Both the position numbers and the translations under genes were made by a program. Of a stretch of 64,000 nucleotides of DNA, positions 9,000-20,908 are shown one piece after another. Positions within the stretch are counted from its first letter, which is position 1; each line of letters opens with the position of its first letter. The notes under the pieces were generated by a model that had not been told where the DNA came from, searched no databases, and was given only the letters and a program-made list of their open reading frames with translations. Source of the DNA: Neisseria mucosa (GTDB lineage: Bacteria > Pseudomonadota > Gammaproteobacteria > Burkholderiales > Neisseriaceae); assembly GCF_013267835.1 (NCBI RefSeq), contig NZ_CP053939.1, positions 1,736,001 to 1,800,000 of the forward strand, given 5' to 3'.

Positions 9000-9920
9000 T
9001 TAAACTTCTTCGTTCAATACCAAAGACAAAATCGCCATCCGTGCATACACACCGTTGGTTGCCTGTTCAAAATAATAGGCATGAGGTGTTTTATCCACAT
9101 TCGGATGAATTTCATCTACCCTCGGTAAAGGATGCAAGACGCGCAAATTGGATTTGGCATTTGCCAGCATTGACGCATCAAGATTGAATTTACCCTGGAT
9201 TTTGGCAAATTCCTGCTCATCAAAACGTTCGCGCTGAACGCGGGTCATGTACAAAATATCCGCCCATTCGACCGCTTCTTCCAAGCCGGGCAAAATTTGA
9301 TAAGGGCAACCGGCCTCTTCCAGCTCTTCAGTGATATAGTCCGGCATTGCCAAGCTGGGAGGGGAAACAAATGCAAACTCACAACCCCAACGCTTCAACG
9401 CCTGACATAATGAATGTACCGTACGGCCATATTTCAAATCGCCGGCCATCGCAATCTTCAAATTGCTCAAACTGCCCTGTGTTTCATAAATCGTGACCAA
9501 ATCCAAAAGCGTCTGACTCGGATGTTGGTTGGTACCATCGCCGGCATTAATCACGGGCACGCTCGAAAACTCGGCCGCCACACGGGCCGCACCGTCTTTC
9601 GGGTGTCGCTGAATAATCGCATCCGTATAGCTGGAAATAATCCTCGCAGTATCCGCAAGCGTTTCACCCTTTTTCGCACTGGTATTCGCGCCATCGGAAA
9701 AACCGATAACTTTCCCACCCAAACGCTGTACCGCCGTTTCAAAAGACAAACGCGTACGAGTGGACGGTTCAAAAAAGCACGAACCAATCAACTTGCCTTC
9801 AAGCAAATCTTCACGAGGCTGCTTTTTCAACTTCAAGGCCGTCTGAAGCAGCAATTCGAGCTGCTCCGTCGTCAAATCTGAAATTGAAATAATATGTTGC
9901 CGATAAAGCGGATTAGGCAT
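9000..9920 (-). CDS. pyrB: Aspartate carbamoyltransferase catalytic chain
   Basis: Catalyses carbamoyl phosphate + aspartate to carbamoyl aspartate, the committed step of pyrimidine synthesis. The 306-residue protein starts [13 protein letters not shown] at ATG 9920, behind GGAAGGAA. Visible motifs: STRTRLSFE (53-61, carbamoyl phosphate site), the mobile loop Lys region SAKKGET (81-87), HPSQTLLD (133-140), [12 protein letters not shown] and the C-terminal HPLPRVDEI. The open frame extends upstream to 9992, but that extension would be translated through a terminator hairpin and is better read as leader. One DUS lies inside the gene at about 9836. Confidence 0.97.
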   Translation of the reverse strand: MPNPLYRQHIISISDLTTEQLELLLQTALKLKKQPREDLLEGKLIGSCFFEPSTRTRLSFETAVQRLGGKVIGFSDGANTSAKKGETLADTARIISSYTDAIIQRHPKDGAARVAAEFSSVPVINAGDGTNQHPSQTLLDLVTIYETQGSLSNLKIAMAGDLKYGRTVHSLCQALKRWGCEFAFVSPPSLAMPDYITEELEEAGCPYQILPGLEEAVEWADILYMTRVQRERFDEQEFAKIQGKFNLDASMLANAKSNLRVLHPLPRVDEIHPNVDKTPHAYYFEQATNGVYARMAILSLVLNEEV

Positions 9921-9936
9921 GACCATTCCTTCCCAT

Positions 9937-9956
9937 AAAAAAACCCGCAAAGCGGG
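9937..9956 (-). terminator. pyrBI attenuator (intrinsic terminator in the leader)
   Basis: Read on the minus strand, a GC-rich stem CCCGC-TTT-GCGGG (9956-9944) is followed directly by seven T (9943-9937), ending 16 bases before the pyrB start codon and overlapping its ribosome-site region. A strong terminator placed between promoter and first gene is the hallmark of UTP-sensitive attenuation in enterobacterial pyrBI. Confidence 0.85.
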
Positions 9957-9960
9957 CGTT

Positions 9961-10035
9961 TCAAGCAAACCGATTCCATCGTTGTCCAGCATGATTCCAA
10001 CCGGACAGTCTCAACCATGTTTCTACCACACCCAT
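9961..10035 (-). CDS. Possible pyrBI leader peptide (24 aa)
   Basis: A short ORF from ATG 10035 with a GGGAG five bases upstream ends at TGA 9963-9961, four bases before the attenuator stem. It encodes 24 residues with three Trp. A ribosome reaching this stop would cover the stem, as in transcription-translation coupled attenuation. A second candidate in another frame starts at ATG 10018 and reads through the hairpin into pyrB; a third is the in-frame extension of pyrB from 9992. Which one is translated cannot be decided here. An extended -10 (TGCGATAAT, 10056-10048) lies just upstream, close enough that its start point might fall inside the GGGAG. Confidence 0.4.
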   Translation of the reverse strand: MGVVETWLRLSGWNHAGQRWNRFA

Positions 10036-10099
10036 GAAATCTCCCGCATTATCGCATATTTAACAGACGACTGCTTCTATCAAGTTTTCAGACGGCCTA

Positions 10100-10882
10100 A
10101 GACCTTTGCAAAAAATCCTTCATTCTCAACAGCCAAAATTCAAACACAGGGATTTGATGGTTTCCTTTTATCTTCCCAATACTCGCATCTTGTAGGAGCA
10201 AACAAGCGCAAGTAAGCTGTTAACCGATTCAACGATTCAAACATATCGCTTTCGAATAGCGTTGCACACCCATGTTGCCTAAAGCAAATTAGGTTCACAG
10301 CCTGATTTACAGTGAAACGTAACAAAGCTTTGTTCAACTACATAACGGGTTTTTCAACAAATATTTGGTTGTGTTTGATTTGCGTTTCCGTCGATGAGTT
10401 GTTGCAAAGGGCTTTTCAATAATGCAGGTCTGTAGCTGATGTTTTTCTAGGTGCCATCTGTTTTGCTGCCGTAGCCTTTGATCGAGCATTCTGCCATACC
10501 TTATCTCGTCGACATTGAAGGAGTGATGTGCAGTTTCTCAATATAGCCTTTCAAAATAGATACAGATATATGTTTGCTGTATCAACCAGCTTTCTACCCT
10601 GCAGACAATGCTATCTTTGCTTGGTGTAATTTGTCTGCAGCCTTTATCTTTTATTGTCCTTACCCATGACCGCTCGGGCCGTCTGAATAATGTTGCATCA
10701 ATAACTTAAACTACCGATTTCTCTACTTTTAAACTTTTCCGCTCAGTTTACAGTTAATCAGCTCCAATAGTTCTGATCAGGACATTACCTTCCGCCAGCT
10801 GGTTGCAGTATCAGCATAAGGTACTGGATTTGAAATATTCAGTTCGTCAAAATAATAAAACAGGTTAAGACAATAATACTGT
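10100..10882 (-). mobile_element. Decayed IS5-family (IS1106/neisserial type) transposase remnant
   Basis: The minus strand reads as a ruined transposase. Recognisable pieces include L-E-Y-S-I-I, a frameshift, then NLFYYFDELNIS near 10800-10870. The segment around 10670-10700 corresponds to the D-A-T-I-I-Q-T-A catalytic region of IS1106-like elements, and matching blocks of the 3' end run to AAGACCTTTGCAAAAA at about 10100, which resembles the element's terminal inverted repeat. Stops and frameshifts are frequent, so no protein can be made. The 5' end of the gene and the right terminal repeat are missing, so the element was truncated near 10882. Assignment is from memory of the family, without a search. 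Confidence 0.8.
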
Positions 10883-10910
10883 ACTCGAGGTTGAGATCAG
10901 CCTACCCAAA

Positions 10911-10937
10911 GACGTGCCCGCGCACGTCCTTTTTTCT
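10911..10937. terminator. Hairpin downstream of comP
   Basis: GACGTGC-CCG-CGCACGTC, 7 bp of perfect stem followed by a T-run on the plus strand and a short AAA on the other side. It lies 29 bases past the comP stop and separates comP from the IS remnant. As a terminator for comP (minus strand) it would have only three T. Confidence 0.45.
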
Positions 10938-10965
10938 TTATCCGCCCCCCTTTTCGATCAGATTT

Positions 10966-11460
10966 CTACCCCATAAAAGGCTTACACTCCGCATCATTAC
11001 CCCTAAATATCTCCTCGCCGTCCGTACAACTGCCCTTCCCTTTCATCTTCCCGCACACCACCGCCGTCAACGACTCGTTCAAGCGCAGCACCCTCGGCTC
11101 CGCCTCCCTGTCCAGCGCCACCGCCTTCAAGGTAAACTTACCCTCCAGGATACCCTTAGCCTGGCCGCTCATCCTGATACAGAAACCGCCCGCCTCCTTC
11201 ACCGGCAATTCCGGCCACTTCGTCGACGTCAGCTTAAAGCTGCCCTTTTTCGCATAGAACTGCTCCATAAAGCGCGCATTTTCCAGCAGCGCGGCATGCG
11301 CCGCACGCAGGTTGGCCGAGCGGACCGATTCCCGATAGGCCGTAAAGGCCGCCGCCGCCAAGATCGAAACCAGCAGCATCACCACCAACAGCTGTACCAA
11401 AGAATACCCCCTCTGCACAGTTGCCCCATTCCGTTTTCCGTCAAATGCCTTTAAGTACAT
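10966..11460 (-). CDS. comP: ComP, minor type IV pilin that binds DUS
   Basis: ComP is the pilin-like DUS receptor needed for transformation. From ATG 11460 (GGGAAGA upstream) the prepilin has 164 residues: an 18-residue leader ending QRG, then the hydrophobic helix YSLVQLLVVMLLVSILAAAA. The rest follows meningococcal ComP as I recall it block by block: ALLENARFMEQFY, TSTKWPELPVKEAGGFCIR, LKAVALD, and four cysteines placed for two disulfides (FCIR, VVCGK, GSCTDG, AECK). Oddly, mature residue 1 is Tyr rather than Phe and residue 5 is Gln rather than the near-universal Glu. It lies next to comE and the rRNA operon. Confidence 0.9.
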   Translation of the reverse strand: MYLKAFDGKRNGATVQRGYSLVQLLVVMLLVSILAAAAFTAYRESVRSANLRAAHAALLENARFMEQFYAKKGSFKLTSTKWPELPVKEAGGFCIRMSGQAKGILEGKFTLKAVALDREAEPRVLRLNESLTAVVCGKMKGKGSCTDGEEIFRGNDAECKPFMG

Positions 11461-11635
11461 ATCTTTCTTCCCTTTATCTTTTATATCCCTATCCAATAGG
11501 CGTCCTATCCGTTTATCCCTTTACCCAACGGAAGCCCCCACTGGTTCAAGCTTCATCCCCGCCCCCAAACAAAGCCGCCCCGGGCCCAACCGGCAAACGG
11601 TTCGGCCGCAGGGCGGCATATAGGCAGAGTCCGGC

Positions 11636-11923
11636 TTATTTTTTCACGGCAGGCTGGGCGGCCTTAGGCGCGGCAGAAGAAACCGTCGCCTCCGCCTTCA
11701 ACTTGTTCAGCACCGCATCACCGATGCCCTTCACGTTTTTCAGCTCCTCCACCGATTTGAACGCACCGTTCTTCTGACGGTATTCCACAATCGCCTTCGC
11801 CTTAGCCGGGCCGATACCCGGTAATGCCTCCAGTTCCGCAGAAGAGGCGGTATTGACGTTCACGGCAGCCAAAGAGAACGCCGTACACATGGCGGCAAAT
11901 ACACCAAATAAAAATTTCTTCAT
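11636..11923 (-). CDS. comE: ComE, periplasmic helix-hairpin-helix DNA-binding competence protein
   Basis: The 95-residue protein has a signal peptide (about 1-19, ending SLA) and two HhH motifs (LEALPGIGPAKAKAIVEYR and VEELKNVKGIGDAVLNKLK) followed by a flexible Ala/Lys tail. Neisserial ComE binds incoming DNA without sequence preference in the periplasm and acts as a ratchet during uptake. In gonococcus comE is present in several copies, each flanking an rRNA operon; this copy likewise sits downstream of the 5S gene. The ATG at 11923 follows GGAAAACC. Confidence 0.95.
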   Translation of the reverse strand: MKKFLFGVFAAMCTAFSLAAVNVNTASSAELEALPGIGPAKAKAIVEYRQKNGAFKSVEELKNVKGIGDAVLNKLKAEATVSSAAPKAAQPAVKK

Positions 11924-12265
11924 CAGGGTTTTCCTATAACGTGTCAGATTGAATCAACCGGGCCGTCTGCAGGACGGTTTTACCCACCCCGCCGACACTG
12001 CCACATCGACAGTAGAACACGGCCCCATTCCATATAAATGCATACGACATATTAACGCAAATACCGTTCGATTTCAAACATTCCAAACGGTTAACCGTAA
12101 CTTTCGGTACTTTTGTGCAAGAATAACAACAGGATAAATATTTCCGATTCCAATACCAAGATGCACAAATACTCCATAAACACCGGTACATCACTATCCC
12201 AATGTTTGACCCCAACACCCATTATCCCAATTCTGCCGCCAAACCGACAGAAACGACAGGCATGT
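11924..12265. other. Gap between 5S rRNA terminator and comE
   Basis: About 340 bases with no supported gene. It holds a degenerate DUS-like GGCCGTCTGCAGGACGG at about 11961 and AT-rich stretches that may carry the comE promoter; nothing else is recognisable. Confidence 0.6.
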
Positions 12266-12292
12266 AAAAAGCCCCCGACATCAGTCGGGGGC
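12266..12292 (-). terminator. rRNA operon terminator
   Basis: Minus strand: perfect 9-bp stem GCCCCCGAC / GTCGGGGGC with a TGAT loop, then five T (12270-12266), directly after the 5S gene. Confidence 0.92.
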
Positions 12293-12303
12293 TTCGGAAT
12301 GGG

Positions 12304-12418
12304 TGTTTGGCGGTGACCTACTTTCACATGGAAGAACCACACTATCATCGGCGCTGAGTCGTTTCACGGTCCTGTTCGGGATGGGAAGGCGTGGGACCAA
12401 CTCGCTATGGCCGCCAAA
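12304..12418 (-). rRNA. rrf: 5S ribosomal RNA
   Basis: About 115 bases, minus strand, beginning near TTTGGCGGCCATAGCGAG and ending GGTCACCGCCAAACA; the two ends pair to form helix I, and the interior holds the conserved CCCATCCCGAACAGG loop. Ends are estimated to a few bases. Confidence 0.94.
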
Positions 12419-12516
12419 CTTAAACTGTTACAAATCGGTAAAGCCTTAATCGGTATAAATGGTGATGACTGAATCAGTCAGTAAGCTTTTATTATTTGAA
12501 GTTCTTCAAATGATAG

Positions 12517-15402
<2,886 letters not shown>

Positions 15403-15750
15403 TCTATCATTTCAAGAACCTCTCTGACTTCGTTTGCCTACCCGTTGACTAGGGAAGCAAACTTGAAATTCCTACTTTGATAAAGCTTACTGCTTGTTGT
15501 GTCTTAATCCTGCCTTTTGTGTTTCAGGATTAAGTCGATACAATCATCACCCAAATACTGTGTTTGTTTTCTTTTCTCTTGCGAGAGATTCTTTATCCTT
15601 TGCAAAGAATAAAAAATCAAAACAAACGCATTGTCTTTGTTTGTTGATTTCGGCTTTCCAATTTGTTAAAGATCGATGCGTCGATATTTCACTTCGCAAA
15701 TCAAAATAAGCTGCTAAGTATAGCAGGCTTCCTTTAATTTGTAAAGTGCT

Positions 15751-15826
15751 TGGTGGAGGCAAACGGGATCGAACCGATGACCCCCTGCTTGCAAAGCAGG
15801 TGCTCTACCAACTGAGCTATGCCCCC
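15751..15826 (-). tRNA. tRNA-Ala (anticodon TGC)
   Basis: 76 bases including an encoded CCA. The minus strand begins GGGGGCATAGCTCAGTTGGT, the anticodon stem-loop is CCTGCTTTGCAAGCAGG, and it ends GTTCGATCCCGTTTGCCTCC ACCA. It sits in the 16S-23S spacer. Confidence 0.96.
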
Positions 15827-15831
15827 GTTCT

Positions 15832-15908
<77 letters not shown>

Positions 15909-16009
15909 GGATTCTCTTCTTAAGCGAATCTTGTCTTCACTCAAGCTTTCCTCTTCCGCATCTTTACAGTTTACCGATAAGTGTGAATGCATCAGACCTC
16001 TTCTTTCTC

Positions 16010-17554
<1,545 letters not shown>

Positions 17555-17675
17555 ATCTCTAACTTATAACTTCTGGTCTGCTTCAAAGAAACCGACAGGA
17601 CAATGTCTAAAACATCATCTTGTCTGTCTTTCAAACAGTGTGAGGCCTAATGCACTCACACTTATCGGTAATCTG

Positions 17676-17688
17676 TTTTTTAAAGAGC
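17676..17688 (-). promoter_or_regulatory. boxA antitermination element of the rRNA leader
   Basis: Minus-strand CGCTCTTTAAAAA, 8 bases downstream of the -10 box, resembles the boxA TGCTCTTTAACA bound by NusB/NusE in rRNA leaders. Confidence 0.7.
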
Positions 17689-17695
17689 GAATCGA

Positions 17696-17723
17696 ATTAT
17701 ACAGTACAATTTTCAAAAGTCAA
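17696..17723 (-). promoter_or_regulatory. rRNA operon promoter
   Basis: Minus strand: -35 TTGACT (17723-17718), a 16-base spacer, and -10 TATAAT (17701-17696). An AT-rich UP-like stretch lies upstream (AATTTTCGATAATTTTAG). The rest of the 17555-18009 gap shows leader sequence toward 16S and a DUS terminator for dksA, with no gene. Confidence 0.85.
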
Positions 17724-17955
17724 CTAAAATTATCGAAAATTTCAACCAACTGTGTTATACTGTCTGCTTCGTTTTCTTCACCGCGTCAGCAGCGAAAAAC
17801 CGAACTATACGCCTCCCAACAAAACCAGTCAACACCTTTCGCAAAATTATTTTCAAAAATTTAATCACTCCCCTGTTTTAACAGGTTTTTTATTTTTCTA
17901 AAAACACCTCAAATCTTCCCTATTCGCTTCCCAAATCCAACCCGGTTCAATACTA

Positions 17956-17986
17956 AGGCCGTCTGAAAGAGTATTTCAGACGGCCT
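17956..17986 (-). terminator. DUS hairpin after dksA
   Basis: Inverted AG-DUS pair with a 7-base loop, 24 bases past the dksA stop, between dksA and the rRNA promoter. Confidence 0.75.
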
Positions 17987-18009
17987 TTTTGAGGTTTTAT
18001 GTCTATATT

Positions 18010-18426
18010 TTAGTCGGCAAACTGTTTTTTCATTCGTTCGCGTCGCTCTTGCGCTTCTACGGACAGTGTCGCGGTCGGACGTGCCAGCAGGCGTTTGAGG
18101 CCGATGGGTTCGCCGGTATCGGCACAGAAACCGTAATCGCCTTCGTCAATGCTGCGGATGGTCGCTTGTACTTTGCTGAGAAGTTTACGCTCGCGGTCGC
18201 GGGTACGCAGTTCTAAAGCGTATTCTTCTTCTTGGGTAGCGCGGTCGGCAGGATCGGGGGCGGATTCGTGCTCTTGGAGATGGCCGGTAGTGGTGTTTGC
18301 ATTTTCAATCAGCTCTTCTTGCATTTTAACCAGTAGTTCGCGGAAGAAGGCCAATTGGTCGCTGTTCATGTAGTCCTCTTCGGGACCATCCCAGTTTAAA
18401 ATATCTTGTTCTGTCAGCTTTGCCAT
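18010..18426 (-). CDS. dksA: RNA polymerase-binding factor DksA, single-cysteine type
   Basis: DksA enters the secondary channel of RNA polymerase and, with ppGpp, represses rRNA and activates biosynthetic promoters. The 138-residue protein keeps the coiled-coil tip DPADRATQEEE (58-68, with the tip residues Asp58, Asp61 and Ala63). The zinc-finger positions are altered: Cys101 is followed by Thr104, Ser122 and Ala125 where classical DksA has four Cys. Other DksA proteins with a CTSA pattern fold and act without zinc. It is upstream of, and transcribed toward, the rRNA operon promoter region, with its own DUS terminator. Confidence 0.95.
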   Translation of the reverse strand: MAKLTEQDILNWDGPEEDYMNSDQLAFFRELLVKMQEELIENANTTTGHLQEHESAPDPADRATQEEEYALELRTRDRERKLLSKVQATIRSIDEGDYGFCADTGEPIGLKRLLARPTATLSVEAQERRERMKKQFAD

Positions 18427-18658
18427 GGTGTCTGCTTTCGGTTTATGTTAATGATTTGGATGCTATGGGTTTGCTTTTATTGGGTTTTCTTGAATTTCCG
18501 TTTTGGAAATTGGGCGAATCATATCATGTTTTACCTATTCATTTGTTCTTTATATTTCGATTTGCACTTTTTTGCACTAGCTTACGCCTAAATATATTAA
18601 TGTGCTTTTTAGGACGTTGTATTTTTGGTCGTTAATACCTGCTGCGCTTTCAGACGGC

Positions 18659-19216
18659 CTATTGGAGCAACCATATATTCGTTTGCTGGATAAGCTGGGG
18701 AAACCATCGTGTCAGCCACAACCATAATAAGAGTGCCAGCAAACTGCCTGAAAAATCGTATCGCCCTGCGCGTAAGAGGGAAAACGGTTTGAGCAATGGC
18801 TGCAGGATTCGTTCGATGGCATAGGTCAACGGCGAATAGCGGCCCTGTATGCTGGACACCATTCTGATAATCAGAGCGATAAGTAATGTATAGGCTGCGG
18901 CTTTCAGCATATGGAGTATGGCAAACCAGAAGTTTGCCAGAATCAGCTTATTGCTGATGGATAATGCCGGCGAGATGAAAATAATGGCGGTACAGGTAAG
19001 GTAATACACCAGGAAACCTGAAGGCAGGCAGTACCAATCGGTTTTCTCGCCGGATGGAAATGCTTTTTGCCAAGGTTTGGTCAGCCAGCCTGTTGCCTGT
19101 ATGCTGAATTTGAGCAGGGGGTATTCTGCTGCCAATCCTGCGTATCGGAGCAAAAAGCGTGTGATACACAGGATGGCAACGGCGTCTGCCAATAATAGGA
19201 GCAAGTCGCCGCGCAT
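18659..19216 (-). CDS. yggT: YggT-family membrane protein
   Basis: The 185-residue protein carries two repeats of the YggT pattern: a hydrophobic helix, then a stretch like SPLTYAIERILQPLLKPF, then another helix. The first repeat is similar (KFSIQATGWLTKPWQKAFP), giving about four membrane segments. Family function is poorly known; it is often found beside proC and yggS, as here. Its ATG is two bases from the proC stop, so the genes are cotranscribed. A single DUS follows the stop and forms the boundary with the 18427-18658 gap, which holds no gene. Confidence 0.85.
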   Translation of the reverse strand: MRGDLLLLLADAVAILCITRFLLRYAGLAAEYPLLKFSIQATGWLTKPWQKAFPSGEKTDWYCLPSGFLVYYLTCTAIIFISPALSISNKLILANFWFAILHMLKAAAYTLLIALIIRMVSSIQGRYSPLTYAIERILQPLLKPFSLLRAGRYDFSGSLLALLLWLWLTRWFPQLIQQTNIWLLQ

Positions 19217-19218
19217 GT

Positions 19219-20016
19219 TCAGACGGCCTTGTATTGTTGCGCCATTTCTTGCGAACGTTTGACGCAGGCTTCTACGCCCTGTTCGATGGCTTCGGCAACG
19301 TGACGGGCTTTGAAGGTTTCGATGGCTTCGTGTGTCGTACCGCCTTTGGAAGTTACGTTTTGCTGTAATTGTGCGAATGCTTCGCCGGTTTGTTCGGCCA
19401 AAGCCACTGCGCCTTTAAATGTGGCGAGGCTCAGTTCGCGTGCATCTTGTTCGTTGAAACCTTGTGCCAAAGCCGCTTTTTGGAGCGCGCCCAACAGATA
19501 GAAAACGTAGGCGGGGCCGCTGCCGCTGATGCCGGTAATATTGTGGAGTTGCTCTTCCTCGTTCAGCCAAACGGTCGTGCCGACAGAACGTATGATGCCG
19601 TCTGCGACGGTACGGTCAGCTTCTGAAACGCCTGCATCGGCAAACATACCGGATACACCCAAGCCGATTTTAGCCGGCGTATTGGGCATGATGCGTACGA
19701 TACGGCGTGTGCCGCCCAGATACTGGCTGAGGGTATCGATGGACAATCCGGCCGCTACGGACAACACCAGCGCGCCATTCAAACGGATGTTTTGACAGGC
19801 TGCCTGCATGTCTTGCGGTTTGACGGCGAGAATAAGGACGTCGTCTGCACTCAATTCGGGCAGGTTTTCAGAAGTGGCTACGCCCAATTCTTGAACCAAC
19901 TGCGCACGTCTTTCGGCGCCACGTTCAACAATGTGGACACGATAGCCGTCTTGTTTGACCAAACCGCCTGCAATGGCAGTCGCCATATTGCCGCCGCCGA
20001 GAAAATAGATATTCAT
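19219..20016 (-). CDS. proC: Pyrroline-5-carboxylate reductase
   Basis: Reduces pyrroline-5-carboxylate to proline with NAD(P)H. From ATG 20016 the product is 265 residues: Rossmann motif FLGGGNMATAIAGGL, VLAVKPQDM, the signature NTPAKIGLGVSGMF, and the C-terminal GISGSGPAYVFYLLGAL with TSKGGTTHEAIETF dimer/active-site region. The frame can be extended to a GTG at 20028, but the AAGGAG site overlaps that codon, so the ATG is better. It lies between yggS and yggT in one operon. Confidence 0.95.
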   Translation of the reverse strand: MNIYFLGGGNMATAIAGGLVKQDGYRVHIVERGAERRAQLVQELGVATSENLPELSADDVLILAVKPQDMQAACQNIRLNGALVLSVAAGLSIDTLSQYLGGTRRIVRIMPNTPAKIGLGVSGMFADAGVSEADRTVADGIIRSVGTTVWLNEEEQLHNITGISGSGPAYVFYLLGALQKAALAQGFNEQDARELSLATFKGAVALAEQTGEAFAQLQQNVTSKGGTTHEAIETFKARHVAEAIEQGVEACVKRSQEMAQQYKAV

Positions 20017-20092
20017 AATATATGTCACTCCTTTGTGATATCGATCAGGCCGTCTGAGACTGCTGTCTGCCCTGTTCAGACGGCCATTAATT

Positions 20093-20791
20093 TTACGCTT
20101 GAGGATAATGCCGCTTGCCGAAAATCGCGCTGCCGATGCGGATATGGGTTGCGCCGCATTCTACCGCGATTGGCATATCTCCGGACATACCCATAGACAA
20201 AACATCTGCTTCGACGCCTGCCGTGTTCAACTCAGCCAACAGCCGCTGCATGGTGTGAAACTGGCTGCGCAACTCATCGTCGCTGCTGTCGGCCTTGGCC
20301 ACACACATCAATCCGCGCACTTTAATATTCGGCAACTTGGCCACTTCAAGGGCCAGCCCGACCGCTTCATCGGGCGCTACGCCGTGTTTCGCCTCTTCCG
20401 CGGCAATGTTCACTTCAATGCACACCTGCAACGGCGGCATTTCAGACGGCCTTTGTTCGCTCAAGCGCCGCGCCGTTTTCAGACGGCCTATCGTATGCAC
20501 CCAATGTGCGCGCTCGGCCACAAATTTGGTTTTATTGGACTGCACATCGCCGATAACGTGCCAAACAATATCCGGCAAATCGGCCAGCGTTTCCGTTTTT
20601 TCAAACCATTCCTGAATATAGTTCTCGCCGAAATCACGCTGACCGGCCGCATACACTTCGCGGATATCGTCTGCCGGAAACGTCTTGCTGACCGCCACCA
20701 GTTTCACCGCATCCGCAGGCCGCCCTGCAGCCTCAGCCGCCTGTTCAACCGCCCGGCATACGTCCCGATAGTTTTGTTGCAATACCGACAT
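20093..20791 (-). CDS. yggS: PLP homeostasis protein (YggS/PROSC family)
   Basis: The 232-residue protein is a single-domain PLP-binding TIM barrel that buffers pyridoxal phosphate; no catalysis is known. Lys36 in LVAVSKTFP binds PLP. Other family motifs: FGENYIQE, WHVIGDVQSNK, CIEVNIAAE, RGLMCVAKADS and SMGMSGDMPIAVECGATHIRIGSAIFG. ATG 20791 follows AAAGGAG. The gene carries two same-direction DUS only 25 bases apart. It is divergent from pilT and heads yggS-proC-yggT; the 76-base gap to proC holds a degenerate DUS pair. Confidence 0.95.
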   Translation of the reverse strand: MSVLQQNYRDVCRAVEQAAEAAGRPADAVKLVAVSKTFPADDIREVYAAGQRDFGENYIQEWFEKTETLADLPDIVWHVIGDVQSNKTKFVAERAHWVHTIGRLKTARRLSEQRPSEMPPLQVCIEVNIAAEEAKHGVAPDEAVGLALEVAKLPNIKVRGLMCVAKADSSDDELRSQFHTMQRLLAELNTAGVEADVLSMGMSGDMPIAVECGATHIRIGSAIFGKRHYPQA

Positions 20792-20908
20792 GGTTTTCTC
20801 CTTTAACCCGTTCATCACTCGGCATTTTGAAAATTTTACTTGGTCGAACGGGTTTATCTATTTAAAATAAAGCGATTTTATTATTCTAAACCAAAACAAG
20901 GCCACATT

